NCBI GenBank assembly: GCA_011503125.2
Contig: WWBZ02000062.1
Span: 3,348,001-3,412,000, forward strand
Origin: Botryosphaeria dothidea
Taxonomy: Eukaryota > Ascomycota > Dothideomycetes > Botryosphaeriales > Botryosphaeriaceae
DNA: 64,000 nt
Direction of reading: 5' to 3'
Part shown: piece after piece, positions 1 to 11,478 of the stretch
How positions within the stretch are numbered: the stretch's first letter is position 1
How the letters are laid out: every line of letters begins with the position of its first letter
Translations under genes and position numbers: made by a program
The notes under the pieces: generated by a model
Database searches by the model: none
The model's input: only the letters and a program-made list of their open reading frames with translations
Told to the model about the DNA's origin: nothing

Positions 1-1704
1 TATGCTTCGCATATCCTTGCATCTTGATGGCGTATATCGGCCAAGCCGCGCGCATGTCGGTCAATCCAGCGGCATACGACAACCCATTTTTCGAATCGGT
101 TCCGCCGGGAATGTTCTATCCTTCCCTCATCATGTCTATACTGGCCGCTGTCGTGGCCTCCCAAGCGTTGATCACCAGCGCTTTTCAGCTGTTGTCTCAG
201 GTCATGAACACCAGCTACTTCCCTCAGGTTCAGATGGTCTACACGAGCAACAAGTTCTATGGGCAGGTCTTCGTTCCGATGGCCAATTGGCTGCTCATGA
301 TCGGCACTATTATCGTCACTGCTGTCTACAACAATACGACAAAACTCGGCCACGCTTATGGATTTTGCGTCGTACTGGTTACTTTCATCACTACCAACTT
401 GGTTGCATTAGTCGCCATCATCGTCTGGCGTCTTCCGTGGTTCTACGTTGTCCCGGTTTGGCTGATCTTCCTCACGCTCGACGGCCTCTTCGTCGCAGCG
501 GCAGCTACGAAGTTTGTAGATGGAGCCTGGTTCACCTTCGTCTTGGCCGTAATTCTCGCTTCGGTCTTCATCGTGTGGCGGTACGGAAAGGAACAGCAGT
601 GGAAGGCGGAGAAAGAGAGTTGTCTTGGACTGAAGGAACTCATCGTCAGGAGTGACGACGCACCGCCAAGACTGTCTGACAAGTATGGAGGCGGTGAGAT
701 CTTCAGGATCAAGGGTGAGTTGAGCTTCATTGCTTGGAACCAAAAAATGATTTGCAGCTGATTTTACGCTATTAAGGTCTTGGGATTTTCTTCGACAAAT
801 CTGGAGAAAAGGTCCCTGTTGTGTACGAAGAGTTCCTGAAGAAATTTGAGGCGCAGCAAGATGTCCACGTCTTCCTACACCTCCGTGCCTTGCATGTTCC
901 TCACGTAAGTTGATTCGAGTCGTTGAAACCATTAATCGGAAAATAAACTAACACATCACGTTCCTTCAGGTCAAAGAAGAAGAGCGTTACGAGATCGCAG
1001 GCACGCGCTTACCGAATTGTTACCGGATGATCATCCGACACGGCTACAACGATCATCCCGTCAATGCCGACCTCGGCCAAGTCGTCTACACCCAGCTCCG
1101 CCATGCCATCGTCAAAGCCTCGCGCCCCAAACAAGTCCGCCAACCCACACCCCCGCCCGACAGCAAAGCCAGCACCAGCGGCTCCTCAACCGCCCACTCC
1201 GACCACCACGACGAAAACCCCGACGCCATCGAGGCCGCTCCGGCCCGCCAGAACGGCCGCCCCCGCACCGCCTCGACGCTCGAGAAGGAGCCCGCAGAGA
1301 CGCCCGAAGACAGCTCCGAAGACGACGACCGCATCTCGCTCGCCTCGTCGCTCCCGCCGTCCCCGCCGTCCCCGCCCACGCCCCCTCGAACGGGGCTGCG
1401 CGCCCACCGCCCTTCGCCGTCGAAGAACCTGCGGTTCGCCGACCAGGACCACGCCACGTACGCGAACCTGCCCGAGCAGGCGGTGTCGCGCCGGTTGGCG
1501 GCGCTGGACAAGGCGTTCGCGACGCAGGTGGTGTACGTGGTCGGGAAAGAGCAGCTGCGACTGCTGACGTACAAGAACGGGAGCATGAAGAGGATTCTGC
1601 TGAGCGTGTTTTTGTGGTTGAGGGAGAATACGCGGACGAAGGTGAGCAAGATGAACATTCCCGTAGAGAAGTTGGTGGAAGTGGGGTTTGTGAGGGAGAT
1701 ATGA
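1..1704 (+). CDS. HAK/KUP-family potassium transporter, 3' part (5' end outside window)
   Basis: The exons are <3-714, 777-904 and 970-1704, and they encode the last 524 residues. The first exon opens inside a membrane domain with FAYPCILMAYIGQAA, a conserved KUP/HAK segment. Further hydrophobic helices follow, including the stretches SLIMSILAAVVASQALITS and VVLVTFITTNLVALVAIIV. The cytosolic tail then carries GIFFDKSG and a LHLRALHVPHV segment, both typical of fungal high-affinity K+/H+ symporters at the plasma membrane. Joining G at 714 to 777 restores GLGIFFDKSG, and joining 904 to 970 restores HVPHVKEEERY; both introns (62 and 65 nt) are GT-AG. A Pro/Ser/Asp-rich insert (about 1130-1430), probably disordered, separates the YTQLRH region from the last 80 residues. 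The known family role is K+ uptake under limitation. The start and first membrane segments cannot be seen. Confidence 0.93.
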
Positions 1705-4418
1705 CGGAGAGTAGGGAAAGAGGAGGGAAAGGGTGAATCTAACGAGATCTATGTGGAGTTTCGTTTTTCTCTTGTAAAAGTCGTGTAAAAAATGGGAAAA
1801 AATGGGATAATGTTTGATGACGTTTTTTTGATGGAATCTCATCTTAGTTTTCTTTCGAGGGGCGGATACCATTTCGTACGTTCGCTCGGGGGGTTTCATG
1901 GGTAGAATGATGAACTTTATCCTCTCGGTCAGTATATAACTATGCGCTACCGGGCCCTCTTCAGGGTGCTGTTGCAGGATTAGCATTTACGGCGGGTCTT
2001 GGCTGGTCTTGAAGCCGCCTTGTCCGCATTCTCATAAAGGAAATAAATCATACTCTCTCTCGCTTTGGCCGTTCGAAAATATTCGTGATGAATATTTCTT
2101 GCCAAGCAGGAACCTGTCGGGAGGTCTGTCCCTATGGAGTGGGACGTGGAAAGTAAGAAGTCGAGCGAGACGGGAGAGAACGGCGACTGCAACCCCAAGC
2201 TCCGTCGAGGGAGAGGACAGTGGGCCGGTGGGTTAACGTCGTCGGAGACTGCCGTGGTCTCTTGAAGTGCATTATCCGATGCACAGGAAAAAAAGATCCC
2301 TTGTTGCATGTGCGAGGGCTCGCTTTTTGACCGACTATCATCCCAATCGGGAAATTTTCATCTGTGCTGTTGTTGGTGCTGCTGCCTGTCCGCCCGTTCC
2401 GCGGCTTGCCGATAATCTTTTTTTTTTTTTTGATGAGAGGAGAAAAGCAATACGATGCGTTGATGCACGGGCGGGAACGTTGCAACGTCGTGAAGAAGCG
2501 GCTTTCGCCTCGGGCTTCTGAAGATGGGAATTTTCGTCTGTGCTGGCGCTGCTGATGATGATGATGAATAAAAATCGACGCATGCATGCACACGTCGTCC
2601 TTTTCTCGGGCGAGCGGTACGTTGTGACTCACGAGTTGATTTATCAGACGGTCTTGTGACGTGGCCGAACGCGCCGATTCGCGCTGTAAGCATTATAGCA
2701 TCTCGGGCGTCCCGCTGAGTTTCCTATTTCGGTAATTTTCGTCTGTGCGAGATGGATGAGGGGTGATGCCGCGCCATGTTTTTCTCTCCTGCGATATGCC
2801 GGGATTTCGTTCCGAGGTTTAGCCCAGGGAGAATAGCGCACTAGCCGCGCTTTTTTTATTTTTATTTTTCGACGGCCTGCCTGGATGTGGGGTCTGGAAG
2901 CTGTGGGTTCATGGGTTGAGGTCCGACGCGGTGGCGTTGGTCGGGATTCAGATCGAATCCCTGTATCGTGACCGGTACGGCGATGGTTCGAATATGATTA
3001 CGAGCACACGACACAGTGGCGAAACGAATGAGCTGCATTAGTGTGCAGGCGGAATAATCAGAGGGGACTTCGGAGACCGAGATGTGATTTCCCTCATCGG
3101 ACGGAAGACATGGCTGGAACCTGGTTGATGAATTTGACGTTGAATCACATGTGATATCTGAGCACATCTGAACATATGAATGGACAGCAGGTGATGTTAT
3201 TTCCGGCGGCGAAAGCAGCTACAGCAGAGGTGAGAATGGACAGGCGGATGAGTTGCATGAGTCGGCAACTGCCGATCGGACAGTGGAAGTGCAGGTGAAG
3301 TCTACGCCCGCATCAAGCGATGAAGGCAAATGCATGCAATACTCAGCAGTCATTCTGATCGGAGTATGTTTGTAATGCAGCGCAGTTTTGCAGAAGGAGA
3401 AGAAGGTGAGAAGAGGTCGTGATAGAGTTATCAGAACAGCATCACGTGCATGCGTCCCTGACCGTTCTGGCAGCGGGATCGACAGGCCAAGGCAATCTCT
3501 GATCTCGCAGACGCGCTTTCACACGTCTGCAGAAATCAACGAAACTGCCGTGTTCCTCGAGCTGATCGTAGGCGCCGAAGCCGACGATAAGGCGTGCCAA
3601 TCACGTGCAGAGGCTGCAGAAACCCAGGTCACTTCTGTCAAGCCAAACTGTTCTCAGCCCAAGCCTGCTGCAGGTCCTCACACACGGCAGAGCTCTCACC
3701 ACATCGCATGCCCCACGGATCGTTTTCCGGACTCCTTTTGGCACGCGGCTGTCATGGCTATTTGTCAAGCTCACGCTATGGCGTCACGATGCCCTCAATA
3801 CCCCGCAGCCTGGCCAAGCAGGTTCCGCATGTGCCCGCCCGCGCGTTGTGCGAGCTGTGGTTCCTGGCCGCAAGCAGCCGACGAAGATGAACTGCATTAT
3901 TGGAGCCTCCTCTTCGACGATGCCTTCTGCACCGTGCTGACCGGAATCGACCCGCCTGTCAGCCCTCACACCGCGCCCTACCTAGACATGTCGCCCTCCG
4001 CCCTCGCTTCTCAACGCTGTCAGCAACCCTGACGCGCCTACGTCATGCATGTCCCGGCTGTTCGCTCAAGCCGACACTTCTGCAGCACCAATGCCTATTC
4101 CAGCCAGTGCAGTGGGGGGACAGGATGCGGGGCCCATGCAAGCCGCGAAAACAGCGCATATCCGACGCAGGGTTGAGGCTTGAGGTGCGAGAGCGAGAGC
4201 GTCAGGTACGTGGAGGCTTGCATCCTCTCATTCGCCAATTACGCACCTTACCTGACGTATGACATCCGATGTACTTGAACGTGCCCCTCTGCCGTGCCTT
4301 TCCTCTCCCCAAACGTTGTACCTCCCGTTGACACTTGAACCGAGCTCGTCCCTTAAAAGCCCCCTGCCGTCCCGTCATCTTGGTCCAGGAGCACGCGTAC
4401 CAGCTAAGTTCTTTGATC
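1705..4418. other. Intergenic stretch, no supported gene
   Basis: Open frames here lack good ATG context, splice-supported extension or recognisable motifs. The longest begins with TTG at 3388 and has Cys/Pro/Ser-rich random-looking composition. A 15-17-nt motif (AATTTTCrTCTGTGC) occurs three times, at 2353, 2529 and 2734. The last few hundred bases are presumably the egt1 promoter. Confidence 0.6.
2353..2748 (+). repeat. Three spaced copies of AATTTTC(A/G)TCTGTGC
   Basis: Copies lie at 2353-2369, 2529-2545 and 2734-2748, spaced 176 and 205 nt. The first two share a longer match ending TGTGCTG, followed by GCTGCTG-rich sequence. They may be remnants of a degenerate tandem repeat of about 180-200 bp, or a repeated regulatory site. 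Function unknown. Confidence 0.5.
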
Positions 4419-7121
4419 ATGGCTATTGAAACCCTCCCGGACACCGGCTCCGGCCCAGTCAGCCCCCGACACAAGCGCTTCAATTCCTTCAATGGCCATC
4501 AGACCTCGGCTCCGGCCACCACTATCATTGACATACGCGGCGATGCTGATCTAATCTCATTGGCTGCCGCTATTTCTGATGGCCTCCGGCCCGCCGATGG
4601 TGGCGAAAAGAAATTGCCCACCCTGCTGCTATACGATGAGGCTGGCCTGAGGCTCTTCGAGAAGATCACCTACTTGGACGAGTACTACCTCACCAATGCC
4701 GAGATCGAGGTCTTGGAGACCTACGCTGACCAGATTGCCGAACGGATCAAGCCAGGTTCCATGGTAATTGAGCTCGGAAGCGGGTAAGTCTTGACCTATT
4801 GTCATCCTCTGAGACGAAAAAAAGGACTTGTCATTGACCGTCGATGCAGCAATCTCCGCAAGGTCAACATCCTCTTGCAGGCTTTGGAGAGACAGAAAAA
4901 AGATGTCGACTATTTCGCACTTGATCTCGACCTGCCAGAGCTCCAGCGTACTCTGGCTCAGGTCCCCAGCCAGAGCTACCACCATGTGACGTGCCATGGT
5001 CTTCATGGCACCTATGATGACGGTATGGTGTGGATGAAGCGTCCTGAGATTGCTTCGAGGCCAAAGACTGTACTGTCTCTTGGATCAAGTATTGGCAACT
5101 TCAAGAGAGATGAAGCTGGGCCTTTCTTGCGCAGTGTTGTTGAGTCTCTGCAACCAGGCGATAACCTGCTTATCGGCCTTGATGCCTGTAAAGACCCAGA
5201 GCGGGTCTATCATGCCTACAATGACCGCAACGATGTGACGCATCAGTTCATCCTTAACGGGCTTCAAAACGCGAACAGGATCCTCGGCACCGAAGCTTTC
5301 AAACCCAACGAGTGGACGGTTATTGGCGAATTCGATAAGGAGCATGGCCGGCACCACGCCTTTGTCTCGCCTCTCAAGAACTTGACAATCGACGGAGTTG
5401 CTCTCAAGGCCGGAGAGAGAATTCGGATCGAGGAGAGCTATAAGTACAGCGCCGAGGAGACAAGGAACCTGTGGGAGATTGCCAGGGTCGCCGAAGGTGC
5501 TAGATGGACGAACAAGGCTGGTGACTATGGTCTCCACATGACCTCCAAGCACAATGTCTTTTGGCCTCTGAAGCCTGAAGAGTATGCCCCCAAGCCTCTA
5601 CCGTCGACGACGGAATGGGAGCAGCTTTGGTCCGCCTGGGATGCTGTGACTCGGGAAATGATCTCAGAAGAAGAGCTATTGGACAAGCCCATCAAACTGC
5701 GGAATGCCTGCATCTTCTATCTCGGCCACATTCCTACGTTCTTGGATATCCATATCTCCCGAGCCACCGGGAAACCCAACACCGAGCCTTCTTATTATCC
5801 GAATATTTTTGAGAGGGGCATCGATCCGGACGTTGACAATCCTGAGCAATGCCACTCTCATAGTGAGACCCCCGAATCGTGGCCGCCTGTCGAGGAAATC
5901 AACGAATACCAAAACGCTGTCCGTCGTAGGGTCTACTCGCTGTACCACTCGGGCGAGGCACAGTCAAACCGCCGCCTGTCCCGTGCACTGTGGCTTGGAT
6001 TTGAGCACGAGGCCATGCACCTGGAGACACTACTGTACATGCTCGTGCAGAGTGACAAGACACTTCCACCTCCGGCTACCATCAGGCCGAACTTTGAAGC
6101 TCTGGCGAAGCAGGCGGAGCAGAACGCTACCGAGAACAAGTGGTTCACTATTCCTGCTGCTGAGCTCACCGAAGGCCTTAATGATGCTGAGTACGAGGAT
6201 GAGCCGGAGCGGTACTTTGGTTTCGATAATGAGAGACCATCTCGTAAAGTGACGGTAGAAGCGTTCGAAGCCAAAGCGCGCGCAATCACTAACGGCGAGT
6301 ACATGGAGTATCTAAAGCAGACCAGGTGCCCGGAGCTTCCTTCATCCTGGTTCACCACAAAGCCCGCGCCCGAAATCATTTTGAACGGCCACATAAATGG
6401 AGCTTCGAACGGAGATTCCTCAGAGCATTGCATCTTCGTCGAAAGGAAGTTCGACGGTGTGTTCGTCAAGACCCTGTACGGCGGCGTACCATTGAAACAT
6501 GCGCTTCACTGGCCCATCCTCGCTTCTTACAACGAGCTTGCCGGTTGCGCAAACTGGATGGGTGGCCGAATCCCCACCATGAAGGAGACTCGCAGCATTT
6601 ATGCGTACGTGGAGCGCCAGAAAGACATTGACGCGAACCAGCCGACAACGCAGCGTTCTATTCCAGCCGTCAACGGGCATCTGGTCAATGACGGCGTAGA
6701 GGAGTCGCCGCCATCCTACGCCTCGCTGGACCACCCCAACGGCGTCTCCGCCACGTCTGCTCCGGCTTCTTCCTCGCCGAACCCGCGTGAGCTGTTCATC
6801 GACCTGAGCGGCACCAACGTCGGGTTCAAGCATTGGCACCCCACCCCGGTCACCCAGAACGGCGGCAGGCTCTCTGGGCAGGGCGACATGGGCGGGGCCT
6901 GGGAGTGGACGAGCACCGTGTTGGAGCCGCACGAGGGGTTCAAGGCCATGGATCTTTATCCTGGCTACACGGCCGACTTCTTCGACGGCAAGCACAACGT
7001 CATCTTGGGCGGCTCGTGGGCCACGCACCCGAGGATTGCCGGGAGGAAGACGTTCGTCAACTGGTTCCAGAGGAACTATCCGTACTGCTGGACGACGGCG
7101 AGGGTTGTCAGAGACCTGTAG
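4419..7121 (+). CDS. egt1: Ergothioneine biosynthesis protein Egt1 (EgtD-EgtB fusion)
   Basis: The exons are 4419-4783 and 4850-7121, encoding 878 aa, the usual length for fungal Egt1. The N-terminal half is a SAM-dependent EgtD-like histidine N-methyltransferase. The intron splits its glycine motif, and splicing restores ELGSGNLRKV near residue 118. The second half is the EgtB-like sulfoxide synthase. It has a DinB-type iron site with YLGHI and the HEAMHLE box (HxxxHxE, near residue 508), followed by a formylglycine-generating-enzyme-type domain ending in MGGAWEWTS and GGSWATHP. The family converts histidine to hercynine, then joins cysteine with Fe(II) and O2 to give hercynylcysteine sulfoxide; a separate PLP lyase (Egt2, not in this window) finishes the antioxidant ergothioneine. 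The ATG at 4419 is chosen because the upstream in-frame extension begins only with TTG and matches nothing known. An Asn/Ser/Pro-rich insert of about 60 residues precedes the last 110 residues. Confidence 0.96.
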
Positions 7122-7677
7122 GACTTTGACGACTTGGATCGAGCGTGGGTGGAAGATTCTCCAGTGTCCTGAAGAAGTTCTTCGAGTTCCCGGTGCTTCC
7201 CGCTCGCGCGAGGCAGCGTAAGATGACGTCAGTGAGTGTATGTCTCAAAAAATACCGCTCCTTACGGCTGTCTGAAAGGATGGGCTCAGGCATTGGATTA
7301 ACGGCCTTATGATTTACGATTGGTTGCGCTGTACGGGATACACTCATTTAGCTAAAGTTGACTTTTCTCTGATTGAAAAGCGGGCTTGTTTGAGCCTGTC
7401 GCTGCAGTGCTGTTGGTGCGGCCGTTGTGTTGATGTGTTGACCGCGCCGACAAGAATATCTACCTCCCACTGACCACCAGAACCTTCTCCCACGCGCCCA
7501 CGCTCTTTTTCTTCTTGTCACACACGCGACGCGCGCTCAATCAACTCGCTCCAGTTGATCTGGTGCCTGTTTAGCTGTCATCGCTATCCTCCACTTCTCT
7601 CTCTCTTGCCCACTGGGAGATTCTTCCACCACACCACCCACACCAAACACTTCAAGAGGCAGACACGACCGGCAACC
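7122..7677. other. Intergenic; putative promoter of the downstream PHD gene
   Basis: A TGACGTCA palindrome (CRE-type bZIP site) lies at 7224-7231, just past the egt1 stop. A pyrimidine-rich leader (7480-7640) precedes the ATG at 7678. Nothing else is recognised. Confidence 0.5.
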
Positions 7678-10600
7678 ATGGAGCGCTCGTCTTCCTCCGA
7701 CAGCGCCAGCTCTGGCTCCGGCTCCGACCAGCTCCAGCTCCAGCTCCAGCCGCCACCGACACGCAAGGCGGTCCAGCACCTCTACTTCGTCTGGGAGGAC
7801 ACGTCTGGCCTCTACCACCACTGCCCCGTCTGCGCGGTGCCCGAGTCGCACACGGCCACGCTGCTCAACATCTGCCTGGGCGCCCACGTCATGCCGTGCC
7901 CCAAGTACCATCAGAACCTGTTCTGGCCGAACAAGACGCACGAGTGCGAAGCCTGCAACCGCTCGCGCGAGGAGCACTTCAAGCGCCACCGCCAGATCGC
8001 CACCGCGCTGCGCGACCTCGAGCGCCTGGCCGACCCTGACAACGACTGCCCGTCCAGCCCGACCGTCGCCGATGGCGGCGCGTGGACGGCGGAGGGCGAG
8101 AAGAAGAACAACAACCACAACACCCAGCCCTCCCTCACCAGGAAGCTCAACAAGGCCGCCAAGAAGCTCGACAAGGCCCTCAGCCGCACCACCGACGCCA
8201 TCACCGGCGCCGACATCACCCGCGTGGCAAGTAGAAGCCCTTTACCCCCCTTCCAGAAGCGCAGATTGAGCTTACAGACCGCGCCCTAGGCCAACGCCCT
8301 CCACCCCGGCGCCCACGCCCGCGACGGCGACAACGACGCCGAGCCCATCGAGCTCGACGACCCGGGCTTCCCGGACGTCCTCGTCTGGGACCACCGGGGC
8401 TACGCGTGGTACCGCCCGCCCGCCACCGGCCCAGCAGGCGCGGTCGCGGCGCCGGACTTCGAGCGGCAGGGCGACGAGGCGCTGGCGCGCCTGGGCGTCG
8501 ACGTCGCGAGGGTGCAGAAGTGGTGGTCGCGGGAGCAGCGGGGCTTGGTCGCCCGGCTGCGCGCGCTGGCGCGGAACGACTTTGCGAATCTGTGGCGCGA
8601 GGATGCCGAGACGGCGAAGCGGCGGGGCGGGTTCTTGCGGTTCGTCAGCCAGGGCGCGTTGGAGCGGGTTGTGCGGCTGCGGAGGGAGAGGCGCGCGTAT
8701 GCGGCGAGGGCGCGGGCGGGCGGGGATGAGGCGGCGCCGGTGGCTTGGGGTGATGTTGAGGTGGATTTGGAAGGGAAGGATTGGGATGGTGGGGAGGAGT
8801 TGGATCGGCAGGTGCCTGTTGGTGGTTTGGGAGTCCAGTTTGGGGAGGAGATGCCGGAGCTGGACGACACTGATGATGCTGAGTCTACGGATGGGGAGCC
8901 ACAGCATACCCCAGACGACACCGACGCTGCAGACACGGAGGAGCAGGCCGACGGTGATGATGCTAGCTCTGCCGATGCAGAGGCCGCTCCAGAGGACAGT
9001 GCTGTCAAGAAGGAGGATGCACCGGCCACCAGCGCTCCAGGCAGTTCAAGCATCTCGAACTTCCACGAAGTCTTCAACGTCGGAGAGGTACGTAAGTACA
9101 CAGATGCCGACGGGAAGCAGCGCATGCAGTGTCGAATCTCCGTCCGGCCTGGCATGACCAGCCAGATGCGGTCGATGATCTCGAACAACAGCGGCCGCAT
9201 GCGTGTCTTCTCAGCTCTGTGCCAGAGCAACCCGCCACCGTTGTCATCGAGAACGTCTAACGCGTCTCCTCTCAAGGTCATCAACGCCCCCGACCCCGGC
9301 GAAGCCGCCGCCCTGCACCGCGCCAACCTGGCCAAGCAGCCCGCCGACATCCCCCTCCCGCCGCCCGACGCCGCCGAGCTCCTCGAGACCCAGCGCGAGC
9401 ACGACAAGGCCCTCTTCCGCAGCGCCCTCCACACCCTGCACCTCCCTCCCCCCTCCACGCGCGTCTTCACCGCTGCCCACTTCTTCGGCGACAGCATCAC
9501 CAACATCCACAAGCACGCCGCCGCCCTCTGGACGCCCGTCTCCGACGTCCCGCTCCCCGCGCAGCCCGACCCCGAGCAGGACTTCCTCCCCAACACCACC
9601 TCCCCGCGCCCCACGGCCCCCCGCTGGGACGACTGGAAGACATACGAAAAGCACCTCCACCGCGCGCGCGACCACCCCTGGACCACGCGCGCCCACCGCC
9701 CCGCCCACGACCCGCCCCCGCAGCACGCCTACAACACCACCTCGCACCCCCCGCCCGACGCCCTCCCCTGCCCGCCCAAGCTGTCCGCCGCCCGCATCGT
9801 CGCGCCCATGGGCGAAGCCCTCCGCGTCTCGCCGGCCCGCCGCGTCGAGGCCGCCGCGCTGCGCCTGCGCGCCGGCGCCGGCGTCCCCGCGGGCCACGTC
9901 GGCGTGCTGCTGCACGACGGCGTCGTGGCGTGGGCGAGCGACGCGCGCGCCGAGGCGCCGGGCTACCTGGCTGACCAGTGGAGCCGCGCGGACGGGTTCC
10001 TCGCGGAGCAGGCGTGGCAGTGGTTCTTGGTGGGGCGGCTGAACGCGCGCAACCTGCACCTGCGGGACGGCTTGCGGTGGAAGCGCGAGTGCGAGGGCTT
10101 GGACGGCGGCGAGGAGGCCGAGCTGGCGCGCCTGGAGGGCGATGTGAATGCCGGGGTCGAGCGCGTCTGCGTGTGCTACGGCCTGCCGACCGAGCGCATG
10201 GTCGCCTGCGCGAATGCGCGGTGCCATCGCGGCCCCGATGCGGTGGCGCATGCGCGCTGCATGGATGTGTCGGCCGCGCCGGGCGAGGGCGAGCGGTACC
10301 TCTGCCGCGTGTGCGAACGCGAGGTCTTGTGGTTTCTGGAGGAGGCGCGCGTTGCGAGGGAGGTCGACGGCGTGCTGGGCGATGGGAGGAGGAAGACGCC
10401 GCGCGAGGTGCTGCGGCCGCTCGTCATGCAGGGCTTGCGCCAGCTGCACGCGAAGAGCGAGAGGGCGATGTTTGAGACGTGTCCGATCGCGGAGCTGGTC
10501 GCTGAGTTTGACGGCAAGGTGGTCGAGTACGGGGAGAAGGGCGAGGAGCTGCCGGCGCTGAAGGAGCTGCTGGATAAGATCTTCCTGGAGAGGGTGGAGC

Positions 10601-10911
10601 GCGATATGCAGAAGGGATGCATGGCGCCGTTTCGCGAGTTTTGCGAGGTGTGCCAGGCCCAGGAGATTTTTTCGAGGGCTCACGTCGATCCGGATACGGG
10701 TGGGGTCAATATCGAGGTGTTGGGGATGCCGAGGGGGGTAAGGGAGGAGAAGGAGAAGGTGGTGGAGAAGGAGCAGGCTTCTGAGGACGAGTTTGAGTGG
10801 GAGATCTTCCAGCCGCTGGGAGAAGCGAGGGACCTGTATCAGCCCGATCCCATCAAGAGTGCAGAGGCTGTGCTGAGATGGCAGATGCAGCGGGAAATGG
10901 AGAAGCAGTAG
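7678..10911 (+). CDS. Uncharacterised protein with N-terminal Cys/His motif and C-terminal PHD finger (tandem paralogue A)
   Basis: The exons are 7678-8226 and 8290-10911, encoding 1056 aa. The 63-nt intron appears to be GC-AG (donor GTG|GCAAGT). It contains an in-frame stop, and no GT donor restores the frame. Residues about 48-110 hold CPVC, then CLGAHVMPCPKYH, then ECEAC followed by EEHFKRH, a likely zinc-binding array. A basic RRGGFLR block follows the exon junction, then an acidic segment. A C4HC3 PHD finger sits near residues 810-860 (VCVCYG, CANARC, HARC, YLCRVC). PHD fingers usually read histone tails, so a nuclear or chromatin role is an inference. The segment 9088-9276 looks like an optional in-frame intron. 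The same motif order in the neighbour at 11479 shows a tandem duplication. The family is not recognised. Confidence 0.8.
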
Positions 10912-11478
10912 GCGGTATATCCCTGCCTAATCCGCCATATCAGTACGGTTTCTGCCCTTGCAGATCTCCTCCAGTTGGTCTTGTTGGAGATTTGGGGGTT
11001 TTGATTTAGTTCTGGATCAGTGTTTGAAGGTCTGCGGCGAAGAAGTAATGCAAGAATATTCACCCAGACCAAAGCTTCAGCATAAGTGACTCTAGACCAT
11101 GTGATACAGCATGACCGCTTCTTTCATTCACATTTTGCTCGGAAGAACTACGGGGTTGGGTGTTGTCTCGCGCCTGATGATTTTGCGGTGAGTATTTACC
11201 TCTACGTACTCCGACATCCATGTCCTGGCCACTCTTCTCCAACACCTGCCCGGGGATCAAGGAAGCACTAGTCGTTCGATAAATTCACAAAGCTCTTCCG
11301 CCGAGTACCCGACCACTGTTGCGGCCTTTCTCGAGGTCGCTTTCAAGATCCTCTCCAAGAGCCAGACACACTTTTGTCTACCTCGACGCGTTCAGGTCCG
11401 ACAACAAACACTGCCACCACCCTCCACAACGAATCACGCAGACGAGTCAGCGATATCGCCTCCATCTCTCTCACCAAC
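10912..11478. other. Intergenic between tandem PHD paralogues
   Basis: No supported gene. It presumably holds the 3' UTR of paralogue A and the promoter of paralogue B. The pyrimidine- and ACC-rich leader just before 11479 resembles other 5' leaders in the window. Confidence 0.5.

Noticed and set aside
3388..4032. 214-codon open frame in the spacer before egt1
   Set aside because: It starts with TTG, has no motif or splice support, and its composition looks like translated non-coding DNA.
9244..10683. 479-codon reverse frame
   Set aside because: It is the antisense of the high-GC last exon of PHD paralogue A; the PHD finger reads only on the forward strand.
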